Shown in pieces: positions 42,407 through 52,336 of a DNA stretch of 64,000 bases. The stretch comes from JBBQFI01 sp038321775 (GTDB taxonomy: Bacteria; Verrucomicrobiota; Verrucomicrobiia; Chthoniobacterales; UBA10450): positions 124,001 to 188,000 of the forward strand of contig JBBQFI010000005.1 in assembly GCA_038321775.1 (NCBI GenBank), read 5' to 3'. The first letter of the stretch is position 1; every line of letters begins with the position of its first letter. The notes under the pieces were generated by a model that was not told the origin of the DNA, made no database searches, and saw nothing but the letters and a program-made list of their open reading frames with translations. The position numbers and the translations under genes were made by a program.

Positions 42407-44197
42407 ATGGAAAAGCAAATGCAAGATTGGCTCTCTGCGCTGCCCGAACGTTACAAAACGTACAGAAAAGCGAACCACCCTTGGTCGATGACGACCAACC
42501 GCGAACTTTGCTTCTGCGAGTCCTATGCACGCGAATGCTTCTCGGGCGCAGGCATCATCGTCGATCTGGGCTGCTGGTTAGGCGCAACGACTTACTCTTT
42601 TGCCAAAGGATTAGCCGAGAACATTCGCGCGAGACAAAATCGCATCGTTCACGCTTTCGATCTTTTCGTTTGGAAAGAATGGATGCGTTCCGTGGCCGAC
42701 ACCATCCAGATGCCAATCAGGTATCAGCCGGAAGAAAGCTTTTTTCACGACGTGGAAAAAATTCTCGCGCCTTATCAGGACACTATCCAACTGCATCAGG
42801 GAGATTTGCTCCATTACCAACCATTGCAGGAACCGATCGAAATGCTGTTCATCGATGCGATGAAGTCCTGGCCTCTGGCGGAAAAGATTGTTACCGCATT
42901 TTTTCCGCGCTTGATCCCCGGCACCTCTGTCGTGGTGCAACAGGATTTCGTTTATCACTCCTGGGTGGGAGCGACCAACCATCTTCTCATGTGGCGGCTG
43001 CGAGACTATTTTGAACCAATTCATTTTGTTCCGGGGTCGGCGAGCCTCGCCTTCGTTTGTAAAAAGCAGATCCATCCGGCCGATCTCGCTGATATCTCCG
43101 TGGAATCTTTTTCTCTCGAAGAAATAGGTCAGGCATACGATTACGCGCTCGCGAGCGTCCCAGAGGAGCGAGGCCGCCTCTTGATCGAAGCGGCAAAACT
43201 CTCATTTTTGCTCGAGCGCAAATATTACCAGGCAGCGCTCGCGAATGCTGAAAGGTTGGTCGCGAAGAACGCAAAATTTAGCACCGAAATTATTTTGGAT
43301 ATACGACGCATGATCCGAGCCGGCAAAGGTTCGGCGGGCAAGGAATCGGATGCGAAGGTCGATCGCGCGCGAGATCTCGAATGTCTCGGAACAATAGAAT
43401 CGCTCTTGCTGGAATTGGCACCGCCAGCGGCTGTGGCCGTTCGCAATCTGTCGATGGTCTTTCCAGGAAAACGTGCCGGCGAGGAGATTGGCGTGTTAGA
43501 CAACGTCAGTGCGAACGTCTCCAACGGGGAGTTTGTTTGCCTGGTCGGACCAAGTGGCTGCGGCAAGTCGACCTTGCTGAATATCGTTGCCGGTTTCCTG
43601 AAACCGACGGACGGCGAAGTTCTGGTCGAAGGCGAACCGGTGCTTGGACCCGATCCTCGCCGCATTTTCGTTTTTCAGGAGAACGGTGTTTTTCCGTGGC
43701 TAAACGTGCACGACAACATCGGCTTCGGCCTGCGAAATGAGCGCGGCATAAAGCGCGAGAGAACAATCGAGCGCTACCTGGCGATGGTGGGACTGAACGG
43801 ATTCGAGAACGCCTATCCGCGCGAACTTTCCGGCGGAATGCGGCAGCGCGTCGAGATCGCGCGCGCGCTTGCTGCAAATCCGGACATCATTTACATGGAC
43901 GAACCGTTTGGCGCGCTCGATTTCATTACGCGCATGAAGATGCGCGCGGACCTTGTGCGCATCTGGCAAAGCGAAAAGAAAACAATTCTCTTCGTCACGC
44001 ATGACATCGAGGAGGCGGTGCAACTTGCCGATCGCGTTTTGATCATGAGCAAACGGCCCGCGACGATTCAACAAATCGTCGAGATCGATTTGCCGCGTCC
44101 GCGCGATTTGGATTCGACCGGTTATCTGCAAAAGCGCGATCAAATCTTCGGCGCCATGGGAATGAGTTTGCGCGTGGGCGAGACTGCGGCGGCCTAA
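42407..44197 (+). CDS. Fusion of SAM methyltransferase-like domain and ABC transporter ATPase
   Basis: The product is 596 residues from ATG 42407 (a TTG 5 codons upstream is possible). Residues 1 to about 240 look like a class I methyltransferase: IIVDLGCWLGATTYSFAKGL is motif I, HAFDLFVW follows, and IEMLFIDAMKSW is the post-II region. A helical linker spans about 250-340. Residues about 343-596 are a complete NrtD/SsuB-type ATPase: Walker A GPSGCGKST, Q-loop FVFQENGVFPW, signature LSGGMRQR, Walker B IIYMDEPF, H-loop LFVTHD. The frame is continuous. An in-frame GTG at 43433 could allow a free ATPase. The methyltransferase role is unknown. Confidence 0.88.
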   Translation: MEKQMQDWLSALPERYKTYRKANHPWSMTTNRELCFCESYARECFSGAGIIVDLGCWLGATTYSFAKGLAENIRARQNRIVHAFDLFVWKEWMRSVADTIQMPIRYQPEESFFHDVEKILAPYQDTIQLHQGDLLHYQPLQEPIEMLFIDAMKSWPLAEKIVTAFFPRLIPGTSVVVQQDFVYHSWVGATNHLLMWRLRDYFEPIHFVPGSASLAFVCKKQIHPADLADISVESFSLEEIGQAYDYALASVPEERGRLLIEAAKLSFLLERKYYQAALANAERLVAKNAKFSTEIILDIRRMIRAGKGSAGKESDAKVDRARDLECLGTIESLLLELAPPAAVAVRNLSMVFPGKRAGEEIGVLDNVSANVSNGEFVCLVGPSGCGKSTLLNIVAGFLKPTDGEVLVEGEPVLGPDPRRIFVFQENGVFPWLNVHDNIGFGLRNERGIKRERTIERYLAMVGLNGFENAYPRELSGGMRQRVEIARALAANPDIIYMDEPFGALDFITRMKMRADLVRIWQSEKKTILFVTHDIEEAVQLADRVLIMSKRPATIQQIVEIDLPRPRDLDSTGYLQKRDQIFGAMGMSLRVGETAAA

Positions 44198-44264
44198 AAC
44201 CTGGCGATAACTTGATACGCTCGACGGCCGTAACGATGTTGCGCATTCGCGATCGTCCCGGCGC

Positions 44265-45584
44265 ATGAGTTCAATCCACAACAATCCCCCGCCAACTGCT
44301 TCCGTACCGGAAGACATGACAGGGCGGCCGCGTCGCGTGGTGACGGGCGGGATTTCGTTGCGCAATACTTTCTCCGCGCTGCGCCATCGGAATTTCCGGC
44401 TCTTTTTTTATGGGCAGCTCATCTCGCTCATCGGCACATGGATGACGACGACAGCACAAGGCTGGCTCGTTTATCAATTGACCGGATCCAAAGCGCTGCT
44501 CGGTGTTGTCGCCGCCTGCGCTTCCGCGCCCATGCTCGTCTTCTCCACCTGGGGTGGATGGGCGGCGGATCGTTACCCGAAACGTTCCGTTCTCGTCGCG
44601 ACACAAATCAGTTCGATGATTCTGTCATTGCTCATGGCGGTGCTCGTCTGGAGCGGACACATCAAACCTTGGGAAATCATCGTCCTCGCGATGCTCGGCG
44701 GCGTGACGATGGCGTTCGACATGCCGGCGCGACAATCGTTCGTCATCGAAATGACGAGCCGCGAAGATTTGATGAACGCAATTTCGCTCAACAGCTCGGT
44801 CTTCAACGCCGCGCGCATCATCGGTCCGTCAATCGCGGGCATCTTGATGGCGAAAGTCGGAATCGCGATGTGCTTTTTCATCGATGGCGTGAGTTTCATC
44901 GCAGTCATCGCCGGTCTTTTGATGATGCAATTGCCGAAGCGAAAATCCGCGCCGAGCGAGACCGGCGCGATCGGCCAGGCGCTGGAAGGATTTAGTTACG
45001 TTTGGAATCATCCGCGACCGCTGACGATTCTCGCGCTCTTCGCTGTAGTGGGAATTTTCGGCTGGTCTTACTCTGTGCTCATGCCCGCCTTCGCGCACGA
45101 CGTTCTTCATCTCGGCGAACAAGGCTATGGGATGATGATGGCCGCGAGCGGCGTCGGCGCTTTGATTGCAGCACTCACGGTCGCGACCGCGGGACACACT
45201 CTTCCTTCGCGCGCCCTGGCGCTCGGCGGCGTTTGGATTTTTTCTGCGGGGCTCGCGCTGTTTGCTTTCAATCGGAATCTTTACGTCGAACTCGCACTGT
45301 TGGCGCTCAGCGGTTTCGGCATCGTGCTTTATTTCTCAACCTCGAACACGACGCTGCAAACAATTGTGCCAGACGAAATGCGCGGCCGTGTCATGGGAAT
45401 TTGGACGCTGGTGTTCGGAGGAATGATGCCGTTGGGAAGTTTGCAAGCAGGCTTGATGGCGGACGTGCTCGGAACGCCGGCAACGATTGCAATTGGCGCG
45501 ATCATCTGCGCGCTTGCCGCGTTCGTTACTTTGGAAGTTGTGCGAAAACGCGAAGCGCGGCTCGCTGCGAACAACGTTTCGTAA
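44265..45584 (+). CDS. MFS transporter, EntS-like exporter family
   Basis: The product is 439 residues with about twelve transmembrane helices after a polar N-terminal tail. FRLFFYGQLISLIGTWMTTTAQGWLVYQLTGS at the start, WAADRYPKRSVL (the loop 2-3 motif), and NAARIIGPSIAGIL are typical of the MFS_3/EntS branch, which exports siderophores and other small molecules by proton antiport. The substrate is unknown. It follows the ABC operon by 67 bases. Confidence 0.92.
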   Translation: MSSIHNNPPPTASVPEDMTGRPRRVVTGGISLRNTFSALRHRNFRLFFYGQLISLIGTWMTTTAQGWLVYQLTGSKALLGVVAACASAPMLVFSTWGGWAADRYPKRSVLVATQISSMILSLLMAVLVWSGHIKPWEIIVLAMLGGVTMAFDMPARQSFVIEMTSREDLMNAISLNSSVFNAARIIGPSIAGILMAKVGIAMCFFIDGVSFIAVIAGLLMMQLPKRKSAPSETGAIGQALEGFSYVWNHPRPLTILALFAVVGIFGWSYSVLMPAFAHDVLHLGEQGYGMMMAASGVGALIAALTVATAGHTLPSRALALGGVWIFSAGLALFAFNRNLYVELALLALSGFGIVLYFSTSNTTLQTIVPDEMRGRVMGIWTLVFGGMMPLGSLQAGLMADVLGTPATIAIGAIICALAAFVTLEVVRKREARLAANNVS

Positions 45585-45604
45585 AACGCACCGCGCGGGG
45601 AAAC

Positions 45605-45680
45605 TGGAGCCGGCAGACGGATTCGAACCGACGACCTGCTGATTACAAATCAGCTGCTCTACCAACTGAGCTATGCCGGC
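45605..45680 (-). tRNA. tRNA-Thr (anticodon TGT)
   Basis: The minus strand gives a complete cloverleaf: acceptor GCCGGCA/TGCCGGC, D-arm GCTC/GAGC, anticodon arm GCTGA-TTTGTAA-TCAGC with anticodon TGT, T-loop TTCGAAT, discriminator T and an encoded CCA. The T-stem has one T-T mismatch at its second pair. It is 76 bases including CCA and lies between the MFS gene and the truncated oxidoreductase. Confidence 0.95.
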
Positions 45681-45765
45681 GTTTACGAGGGAGAATAGCG
45701 GGTTTCTTTCTGTTTTCTACCGCGATTGTACGAACTCGCAGCCCCTGCAGGCCGAGGAACCTATC

Positions 45766-46560
45766 TCAAAAGGCCAGGTTTTTGGCGAGCAGCTTCACTA
45801 GCGTCGGGAAGATCGGCCGGGGTGGAGCCCCGATTAACGCTGGCAGGTTCATGCCATAGCCGACCAGGACGCCGCCTCGCCGCAGGATGGAGTAAGACTC
45901 GTCGTAGCTCTCGAAGCCCAGCGCATCGAAGACGGCATCGACTCCGCCAGCTCGCCGCATCGCGTCGATCCAGGCCTTGTCGGAGTAGGCAAAGGGCGTT
46001 GCTCCCGCGTCAATCAAGGCTGGATGGTTTTTGGGCGAAGCGGTCCCGAAAACTTCGGCACCTTGCATCCTGGCCAGAGTCATCAACGCACAGCCGACCG
46101 CTCCGCTCAGGCCGTGCACGAAGACTTTGTGGCCCGCCTGCACGCGCGCCGCGTGCCTCACCATCCCATACGCCGTGTTCCAATCCAGGATCAGCGCGGT
46201 AGCTTGTTGCGAATCAACTCCCGCGGGGACGGGCACCAGGTATTTCTCCGGTTGGTTGATCAACTCTGCTTCTGCTCCATAGATCGAGAGGCAGGTGACG
46301 CGGTCGCCGATCTGAAATTTCCGGCAGCCGGCGCCATTAGCTTGCACCCGGCCGACAAAGCCATAGCCAGGAGTCAGCAGCGCTTTTTTCTGAAACGGGT
46401 AAGTCCCCCGGCGCATGTTGATGTCCGCTCCCGAAAACCCGGAAAACTCCACCGCGATTTGCACTTCACCGGCCGAGGGCGTCGCGATGTCCTCGCTCAC
46501 GACCACGACCTTCGATTCGTCACCGAACTCGGTGATCAACGCTTTGCGGATTGTGGGCAT
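45766..46560 (-). CDS. NADPH:quinone reductase-like MDR protein, C-terminally truncated
   Basis: The medium-chain dehydrogenase/reductase domain without zinc motif has a catalytic-domain start (VRKALITEFGDESKV style), LTPGYGFVGRVQANG, and a Rossmann dinucleotide site in HGLSGAVGCALMTLA. GATPFAYSDKAWIDAMRRAGGVDAVFDALGFES follows. At 264 residues it lacks roughly the last 70 of similar proteins, stopping at LVKLLAKNLAF about 85 bases from the tRNA gene. No homologous continuation is seen in other frames, so a deletion of the 3' end is likely and activity is doubtful. Confidence 0.8.
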   Translation of the reverse strand: MPTIRKALITEFGDESKVVVVSEDIATPSAGEVQIAVEFSGFSGADINMRRGTYPFQKKALLTPGYGFVGRVQANGAGCRKFQIGDRVTCLSIYGAEAELINQPEKYLVPVPAGVDSQQATALILDWNTAYGMVRHAARVQAGHKVFVHGLSGAVGCALMTLARMQGAEVFGTASPKNHPALIDAGATPFAYSDKAWIDAMRRAGGVDAVFDALGFESYDESYSILRRGGVLVGYGMNLPALIGAPPRPIFPTLVKLLAKNLAF

Positions 46561-46646
46561 AGGTTAATTGTTGAGGGGAAGCTTAGGGTTGAGCTTTAAT
46601 TCGATCGGTCAAGCCACCGGAAACGAACGAGCGACAGGCTCCAAAG

Positions 46647-47546
46647 TCAGATTTTGAAATAGCCCGTCGATCGCTCAAGCTCGGTAATCAGTCCGGGCTG
46701 CGTCGGCTCCCAGTTTAGTAGTTCTCCAGTCCGCTGACTTGAGGCGGGTCCGTCGGCGGCGGCGAAGGGCGCGAACCAACCGAAATGATCGGCCGCCTCG
46801 GCGACTGACTTCGATACGACCGGAACCTTCAGCCGCTTTCCGATCACTTCGGCCATATCCCGAAACAGAATTCCCTCTTCGGCAACTCCGTGAAACCGCG
46901 CCTTGGGTGTAGCCTTCTCCAATGCGAGCCTGAACAACCTGGCCGCATCGAGTCGATGCACAGCCGTCCAGCGATTGCGCCCGTCGCCCACATATGCCGA
47001 GACGCCTTTCTCGCGCGCAATCCTAATGAGAATGCGAACAAATCCATGTTTGTCGCCGTCACCGTGGACGGATGGCGAAAGGCGCACCACCGAGACACGC
47101 ACTCCCCGCGCGGCCAGCGAATCCGCTGCTTCCTCCGAGCCGCGGGGATAAGAGTCAGAGACGGGAGGACGTAGGTCCTCTTCAGTCGCAGGCCGCCCGG
47201 GCGTAATGAACGAGGCTCCTGCCGTAACGATCAAAGGCCGATCTGAGCCGACGAGCGCAGAGCCGAGAGCTTCGATCGCGTGCTTATCTATCTCACAGAC
47301 TTCTTTGAACCTCGAGAAGTCGTGGATAAAGCCGGTGTGAATCACGCCATCGGAGCTCGCGGCTCCGCTGCGCAAGCTATCCAAGTCCTCAAGATCACCG
47401 CGATGCACTTTTGCCCCCGCAGCGGTAGGAGACTTAGGTGACTTATCCGAACGAGCTAGGCCGAGCACTTGATAACCCGCGCCGATTAGTTCCTGAACAA
47501 CGGCAGAACCAATGAAGCCGGTAGCTCCGGTAACGAAGATATTCAT
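46647..47546 (-). CDS. NAD-dependent epimerase/dehydratase family (extended SDR)
   Basis: The product is 299 residues. The Rossmann motif is VTGATGFIGSAVVQEL at the N-terminus, followed by a GD binding segment (VHRGDLEDLDSL). The active-site region departs from classic YxxxK: SYPRGSEEAADSLAARG stands at that place, as in atypical SDRs that act as NADP-dependent reductases. The substrate is unknown. It belongs to the minus-strand oxidoreductase cluster downstream of the TetR gene. Confidence 0.88.
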   Translation of the reverse strand: MNIFVTGATGFIGSAVVQELIGAGYQVLGLARSDKSPKSPTAAGAKVHRGDLEDLDSLRSGAASSDGVIHTGFIHDFSRFKEVCEIDKHAIEALGSALVGSDRPLIVTAGASFITPGRPATEEDLRPPVSDSYPRGSEEAADSLAARGVRVSVVRLSPSVHGDGDKHGFVRILIRIAREKGVSAYVGDGRNRWTAVHRLDAARLFRLALEKATPKARFHGVAEEGILFRDMAEVIGKRLKVPVVSKSVAEAADHFGWFAPFAAADGPASSQRTGELLNWEPTQPGLITELERSTGYFKI

Positions 47547-47703
47547 GTTTTGATTGGTTAGGTTTAGCTTGATGCGCCTTCCAGTCCGACTTACTAGCGA
47601 TCATCTCTAAGAGCGCGATTGAGTGATCAGCCAAGCCCTAATTCCGGTGTGTTATTCGTCATGGACAAGCGATGCACGTTGCCAGCGAGAAAGAACGGAG
47701 TGC

Positions 47704-48351
47704 TCATCTCCGCCGCACATATTCATACCGATAGGCAACCCACATTTCTCCGCTGCCGTCCGCCATAATGAATCGCTCGTCAGCGGAGTCATGATCATCG
47801 TCTTGTTGGATCATGATTTCGTCCATCCGCAGCATTTGACCGGTGACGTTCTCGCCTGGGCCTGCGATGGCGAATGGTTGGAACGTGAGAGTAATCCTTC
47901 CCTTCTCACCGCGATCGAAGCTCGCCGCCGGCATGAGTCCTACCGGATTACGGGTGTCGATGGAGACATACTTCCAGCGGCCTTCTACGCGGTTGAAACT
48001 CAGGTAGAAAATCCGCCGAAAGTCAGGGCCAGTTGAGCCTGGTGCCGGCTGAATGATTTCTTGAAGGAACTGTCCTATCATCTTGCGCTCCGCAATATAC
48101 TTGGTGGAAGTGGGTGTAGCCCCAAGTGAGGCCCAAACCGTTTCAACCACATCCCAAATTCCAACCCGCAGCGCCATTTGCGAATTCTCAGGCCCGAGTT
48201 CATTCAGGCGCGTTGCCGCTGAAGGTGCTTGCTGCGCCACGGTCTTGGCTGGCTCCGGCTCCGCAGGCTTTGCTTTGAGGCTCGTCATTAGAATCAATGC
48301 AAGGCCTATAGCTGCGCTACTGCGTTGGATGATTTTTGTTGTCGTCTTCAT
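47704..48351 (-). CDS. Exported DUF1579-like protein of unknown function
   Basis: The product is about 215 residues from ATG 48351, where a signal peptide begins (IIQRSSAAIGLALILMTSLKAKPAEP). The mature part contains LRVGIWDVVETVW, AERKMIGQFLQEII, RIFYLSFNRVEGRWKYVSIDT and RITLTFQPFAIAG, a lipocalin-like beta pattern similar to DUF1579 proteins. The 24 in-frame codons upstream are unlikely to be translated. The function is unknown, and the family call is tentative. Confidence 0.65.
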   Translation of the reverse strand: MKTTTKIIQRSSAAIGLALILMTSLKAKPAEPEPAKTVAQQAPSAATRLNELGPENSQMALRVGIWDVVETVWASLGATPTSTKYIAERKMIGQFLQEIIQPAPGSTGPDFRRIFYLSFNRVEGRWKYVSIDTRNPVGLMPAASFDRGEKGRITLTFQPFAIAGPGENVTGQMLRMDEIMIQQDDDHDSADERFIMADGSGEMWVAYRYEYVRRR

Positions 48352-48607
48352 GGTTGTGAGGTTCTTTCTGTTCCGGCTTACGAGCCGATGGTTTGTTAGT
48401 GTCCTGACGGGTGTAGAGACCATTGGCCCGAAGCCGAGTGCTCTGCCTCAGCCATCGGCGTGTTCCCGAAGGTATTGGATCGCCGGAGCAATAAATTCCG
48501 TTCGCTCCCATGTCGGATGCTGGTTACGGACCTGCGCGGCCGCAAAATCGAGTTCTGGACTCTGGGCATCAGTTCAGTCATATCAATTTTCATAGATTGT
48601 AATTCCT

Positions 48608-49666
48608 TTACTCGTTAGGTATCCAAGCTGTGCCCGCAGTGCCAAATGCAGTCGCAAACGCAATATTCTTTGCCGTTCGAGTGCGGTGGTCTCTTGGACT
48701 TTGCTCAATGACCTTCCATTCAAACTTAGCCGCGATCGCATCTAACTCTGCGAACGTATCCTGCGGCAGTTCCAAGTCCGCCGCTTCGAGATTCTCACGG
48801 AGATGGGCTACTGAGGAGGTGCCGGGGATCAGCAGGATGTTAGACGAACGATGGAGAAGCCACGCAAGCGCGACTTGCATCGGTGTAGCTTGCAGGGAAG
48901 CCGCCGCCTCGTTAAGCGCCGATGATTGCAAGGGGCTAAATCCTCCCAGCGGGAAGAACGGCACGTAAGCGATTCCTTGCCTCGCGAGATCGTCGATGAA
49001 CGCATCATCGTTCCGGTGTGCCACGTTGTAGGCATTCTGCACGCACACGATCTCGGTGATCTTCTGTCCCTCACCTAACTGCGCGGGACTAATGTTGCTC
49101 AGGCCGAGGTGAGCGATCAATCCTTGCTCCTTGAGCTCGGCTAAAACACTTAGCGGTTCTTCGATCGAGCCTTCTGTAGGCGCCATCATTCCTCGACTCG
49201 GAGGTTAACTACATCCAGCCGGCCCAGTCCAAGATTCCGGAGGTTGTCGTGAACAGAATCGATCAGTCCCTCGCGCGACACGTCCGGAATCCAAGACTTA
49301 TCCTCGCCGCGGCGGGCACCTACCTTGGTGACAATTACTAAGTCATTCGGATAAGGATGCAGCGCTTCCTTGATGATCTGATTAGTGACGTGCGGCCCGT
49401 AGAAGTCACTCGTGTCGATGTGGTTTACCCCGAGCGCTACTGCTTCGCGCAATACCGCTACGGCGGCGTCGCGATCGCGCGGCGGCCCGAACACGCCGGG
49501 GCCGGCAAGTTGCATCGCGCCGTAGCCGAGACGGTGCAAAGTCACGGAAGTTCCCGAGCTCGAACTGCCCGCCAAGGTTTGAGTGTTCGTCCGGAGCCGC
49601 ACCAAGGCCAAGACTAACGCCGGTAGTGATCGCGACATTCTCCATCTTCTTGTTCTCGTTAGGCAT
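48608..49666 (-). pseudogene. Aldo/keto reductase broken by two frameshifts
   Basis: Three consecutive pieces in different frames make up one aldo/keto reductase. ATG 49666 starts MPNENKKMENVAITTG and runs to GGQFELG. The frame then shifts near 49550-49565 to VTLHRLGYGAMQLAGPGVFGPP, continuing with the catalytic HIDTSDFYGPH to LDVVNLRVEE. A second shift at about 49187 leads into MAPTEGSIEEPLSVLAELKEQG and on to the family's C-terminus. The pieces align in order without overlap, so the gene is disrupted, or the assembly carries indels here. Confidence 0.8.
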
Positions 49667-49671
49667 AACCG

Positions 49672-50736
49672 TTACGGTTTGATCCGATCGCGCATGCCGC
49701 CGAACGCAATCATGCGAACGGGTTCCAGCGCGAGGAAATCGTGCGGGAATCCCATGGAAACAGCGCTGGCTTTGTCTAACCGCTCGAGCTGCTCCGGCGA
49801 GAGCTTCAGATCCACGCTGCGCAGGTTGTCTTCGAGTTGGGTGAGCTTGCGCGCTCCGACGATGGGGATGACCGGGACCGGGCGATAGCGTAACCACGCG
49901 AGAGCGACCTGCGCGGCGGAGACACCGAGCTCCTTCCCGACCGCGGCGATTTCCCGCACGGCGCCATGCGTCGCCTCCTCCACCGCGCCGAATCCCTTCA
50001 TCATTTCGCTGTGCATCCGCGCGCCCTCCGCTTCGGACGCTTTCGTGTTTTCCGGCAGGTATTTGCCGGTAAGGATGCCGTTGCGCAAAGGCGACCAGGC
50101 GAGCACGGTCATCCCCTGGTCTTTCGCCACCGGGATCAGCTCACGCTCGACCGTTCGTTCGAGTAGGCTATATTCAATCTGCAAGCCGACGTAGCGGGTC
50201 CACCCGCGCAATTCCGCCAGCGTGTTCGATTTCGCCACGACCCAGGCGGGCGCGTCGGAGATGCCGACGTAGAGAACCTTGCCTGCGCGGACGAGATCGT
50301 CGAAGGCGCGCATGACTTCCTCGACCGGCGTCATCTGATCCCAAACATGCAGCCAGTAAAGATCGATGTAGTCGGTGCCGAGACGTTTTAAGCTGGCCTC
50401 CACTGCCTGCACCATGTTCTTGCGCTGGTTACCTCCGGCGTTGGCGTCGGTGCCGGGTTTGCCACTGAACCCAACGGTGGCGTTGGTGTATTTGGTGGCT
50501 AGGACGATCTCTTCGCGGTGATCGCCGATGAATTCGCCCACGAGCTGTTCGCTGGTTCCGTTGGTATAAATGTTCGCCGTGTCAATGAAGTTGCCGCCTG
50601 CTTCGCGGAAGGCGTCGTAGATTTTGCGAGCTTCATCTTTCGCGGAGCCCCAGCCCCAATCGTCGCCGAAGGTCATGGTGCCAAGGCAGAGATCAGAAAC
50701 ACGCAAGCCGGAGCGGCCGAGTAGTTGGTAGTTCAT
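49672..50736 (-). CDS. Aldo/keto reductase
   Basis: This 354-residue intact TIM-barrel NADPH-dependent oxidoreductase begins MNYQLLGRSGLRVSDLCLGTMTFG. Catalytic Asp/Tyr are in NFIDTANIYTNGTSE, Lys in VLATKYTN, and His in LYWLHVWD. The C-terminal cofactor segment is PIVGARKLTQLEDNL. It reduces aldehydes or ketones, with the substrate unspecified. It is in the TetR-associated cluster, directly upstream of the broken paralogue. Confidence 0.93.
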   Translation of the reverse strand: MNYQLLGRSGLRVSDLCLGTMTFGDDWGWGSAKDEARKIYDAFREAGGNFIDTANIYTNGTSEQLVGEFIGDHREEIVLATKYTNATVGFSGKPGTDANAGGNQRKNMVQAVEASLKRLGTDYIDLYWLHVWDQMTPVEEVMRAFDDLVRAGKVLYVGISDAPAWVVAKSNTLAELRGWTRYVGLQIEYSLLERTVERELIPVAKDQGMTVLAWSPLRNGILTGKYLPENTKASEAEGARMHSEMMKGFGAVEEATHGAVREIAAVGKELGVSAAQVALAWLRYRPVPVIPIVGARKLTQLEDNLRSVDLKLSPEQLERLDKASAVSMGFPHDFLALEPVRMIAFGGMRDRIKP

Positions 50737-50778
50737 AGAATTGCTCTTGTTAGGTAGTTAACTTTTGTTTGCGCAGCA

Positions 50779-51524
50779 TCACCCTTGTGCCATCCCGCCA
50801 TCGACTAACAGCTCTGTGCCTGTGACGAAGGATGCGTCGTCAGACGCGAGATAAATCACAGCCTTGGCAATTTCTGAGGCCTGCCCGATTCGGCCGAGCG
50901 GCACTTTTCCAACGATGCCAGCCGCCATCTTCTCCAGTTCTTCTTTCGGCAAACCCAGCTTGCCAAAAATTGGCGTTTCAATCGGACCGGGGCTGACGAC
51001 ATTCACCCGGATCTTTTTGCCCGCGAGCTCGATCGCGAGCGTCTTGGCCAGACTGTTCAATGCCGCCTTGCCCGCGGCGTAAATGCTCGCGCCCGGCATC
51101 CCGAGGTGGACTGCCACGGTCGAGGTGAAAATAACAGATGCGCCTTCGCTCAAGAGCGGGAGTGCGCGTTGCACGGTGAAGTAAGCGCCTTTGAAATTCG
51201 CGTCCGTGATCTCGTCGAACAACGCCTCGTTAGACTCCGCCAGAGGCGCGAACCTCCCCACGCCGGCGTTAACGAAGAGGATGTCAACGCGCCCCACTTC
51301 CTTGCGAATGATCTCGAAGGCATGGTCGATGTCCGCCACGCGCGAAACGTCGGCGGTGACCGCAAGGGTGTCACCGCCGATTTCCTTCGCGGCTTTCTTC
51401 ACGGCTTCGGCATTGCGCCCGATAATGACGACGCGCGCGCCCTCGGCTTTGAATTCCTGGACGGTGGCAAAACCTATGCCGCTATTCCCGCCTGTGATGA
51501 CTGCGATTTTATTTTCAGTTTCAT
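50779..51524 (-). CDS. SDR-family oxidoreductase with a damaged start
   Basis: This classical short-chain dehydrogenase has TGGNSGIG near the N-terminus, NAGVG, catalytic Ser in FTSTVAVH, YAAGKAAL (YxxxK), and PGPIETP. The expected start, ATG 51524 followed by AAA CTG, is one base out of frame with the rest (ENKIAVITGG), so a single-base deletion probably separates start from body. Otherwise the frame opens only at 51639, inside the neighbouring SDR gene. Translation may be lost or use a weak start. Confidence 0.75.
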
Positions 51525-51553
51525 AATGATGCTTTGTATTGAATCGGTTATTA

Positions 51554-52336
51554 TTAGTGAGCAGAGAACGCAGCCGCCATGGTGTCGTTGAACTGCTTGA
51601 AGAACTGCTGGTATTTCTGCTCGCCGCCTTCGGCTGCAAAACGCAATGGGTGAACCTTCTTTACGCGGATTTCCCTGGCATCGGGCTGATCCTTTAAAAT
51701 CTGCATGACTTCCTCGATGAACTCAGGCAGAGGCATTGCGTTAGGATCGCTGGCCTGATGCTCACCCAAGAGCGTCGTCTGGACGTACGGCGGGATCAGC
51801 TCAAGAACTTCTACCTTGGTGTCTTTGAGCTGGTAACGAAGTGACTCGGAATAAGAGTGAATCGCAGCTTTGGTAGCGTTGTAGGTCGGGGTCATAGCCA
51901 GCGGCAGAAACGCCAGTCCCGAAGAGACATTCATAACAACCGCACGAGGCTGGCGCCTCAGCAGCGGTAGAAGCGCTGCGGTTAGACGAATTGGACCTAG
52001 CAGGTTTGTTGCGATCATAGCTTCAGATTCGGCCGTGTCTGACTGCTCGTTGAGAAGTGTTTCGGGCCGCATCACTCCCGCATTGTTGATGAGTACGTTA
52101 AGCGCCGGGTACCTACGCGTGATCTGTTCGGCGAAGGACTTGATGCTTTCAGCGGCGCTCACATCGAGTGTGAGCGACTTCATGCCGGGATTTGCGGCTG
52201 TCGTCTCATCCAGGGACTTGTTGCCGCGACCGGAGATGATGACCTCGTTACCCAGAGAGTGAAATGCCTCAGCGAGCCCGCGGCCGATACCTGAGCCGCC
52301 GCCTGTGATTAGAATGATGTTATTGGTTACTTGCAT
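51554..52336 (-). CDS. SDR-family oxidoreductase, DltE-like
   Basis: The product is 260 residues from ATG 52336 (MQVTNNIILITGGGSGIGRGLAEAF). NNAGVM, MNVSSGLAFLP with the Ser, and the active-site YNATKAAIHSYSESL (YxxxK) are present, followed by PPYVQTTLLGEHQ. It is similar to DltE/YdfG-type oxidoreductases of unspecified substrate. Upstream in-frame codons to 52417 are not needed. It is in the TetR-associated cluster. Confidence 0.9.
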   Translation of the reverse strand: MQVTNNIILITGGGSGIGRGLAEAFHSLGNEVIISGRGNKSLDETTAANPGMKSLTLDVSAAESIKSFAEQITRRYPALNVLINNAGVMRPETLLNEQSDTAESEAMIATNLLGPIRLTAALLPLLRRQPRAVVMNVSSGLAFLPLAMTPTYNATKAAIHSYSESLRYQLKDTKVEVLELIPPYVQTTLLGEHQASDPNAMPLPEFIEEVMQILKDQPDAREIRVKKVHPLRFAAEGGEQKYQQFFKQFNDTMAAAFSAH

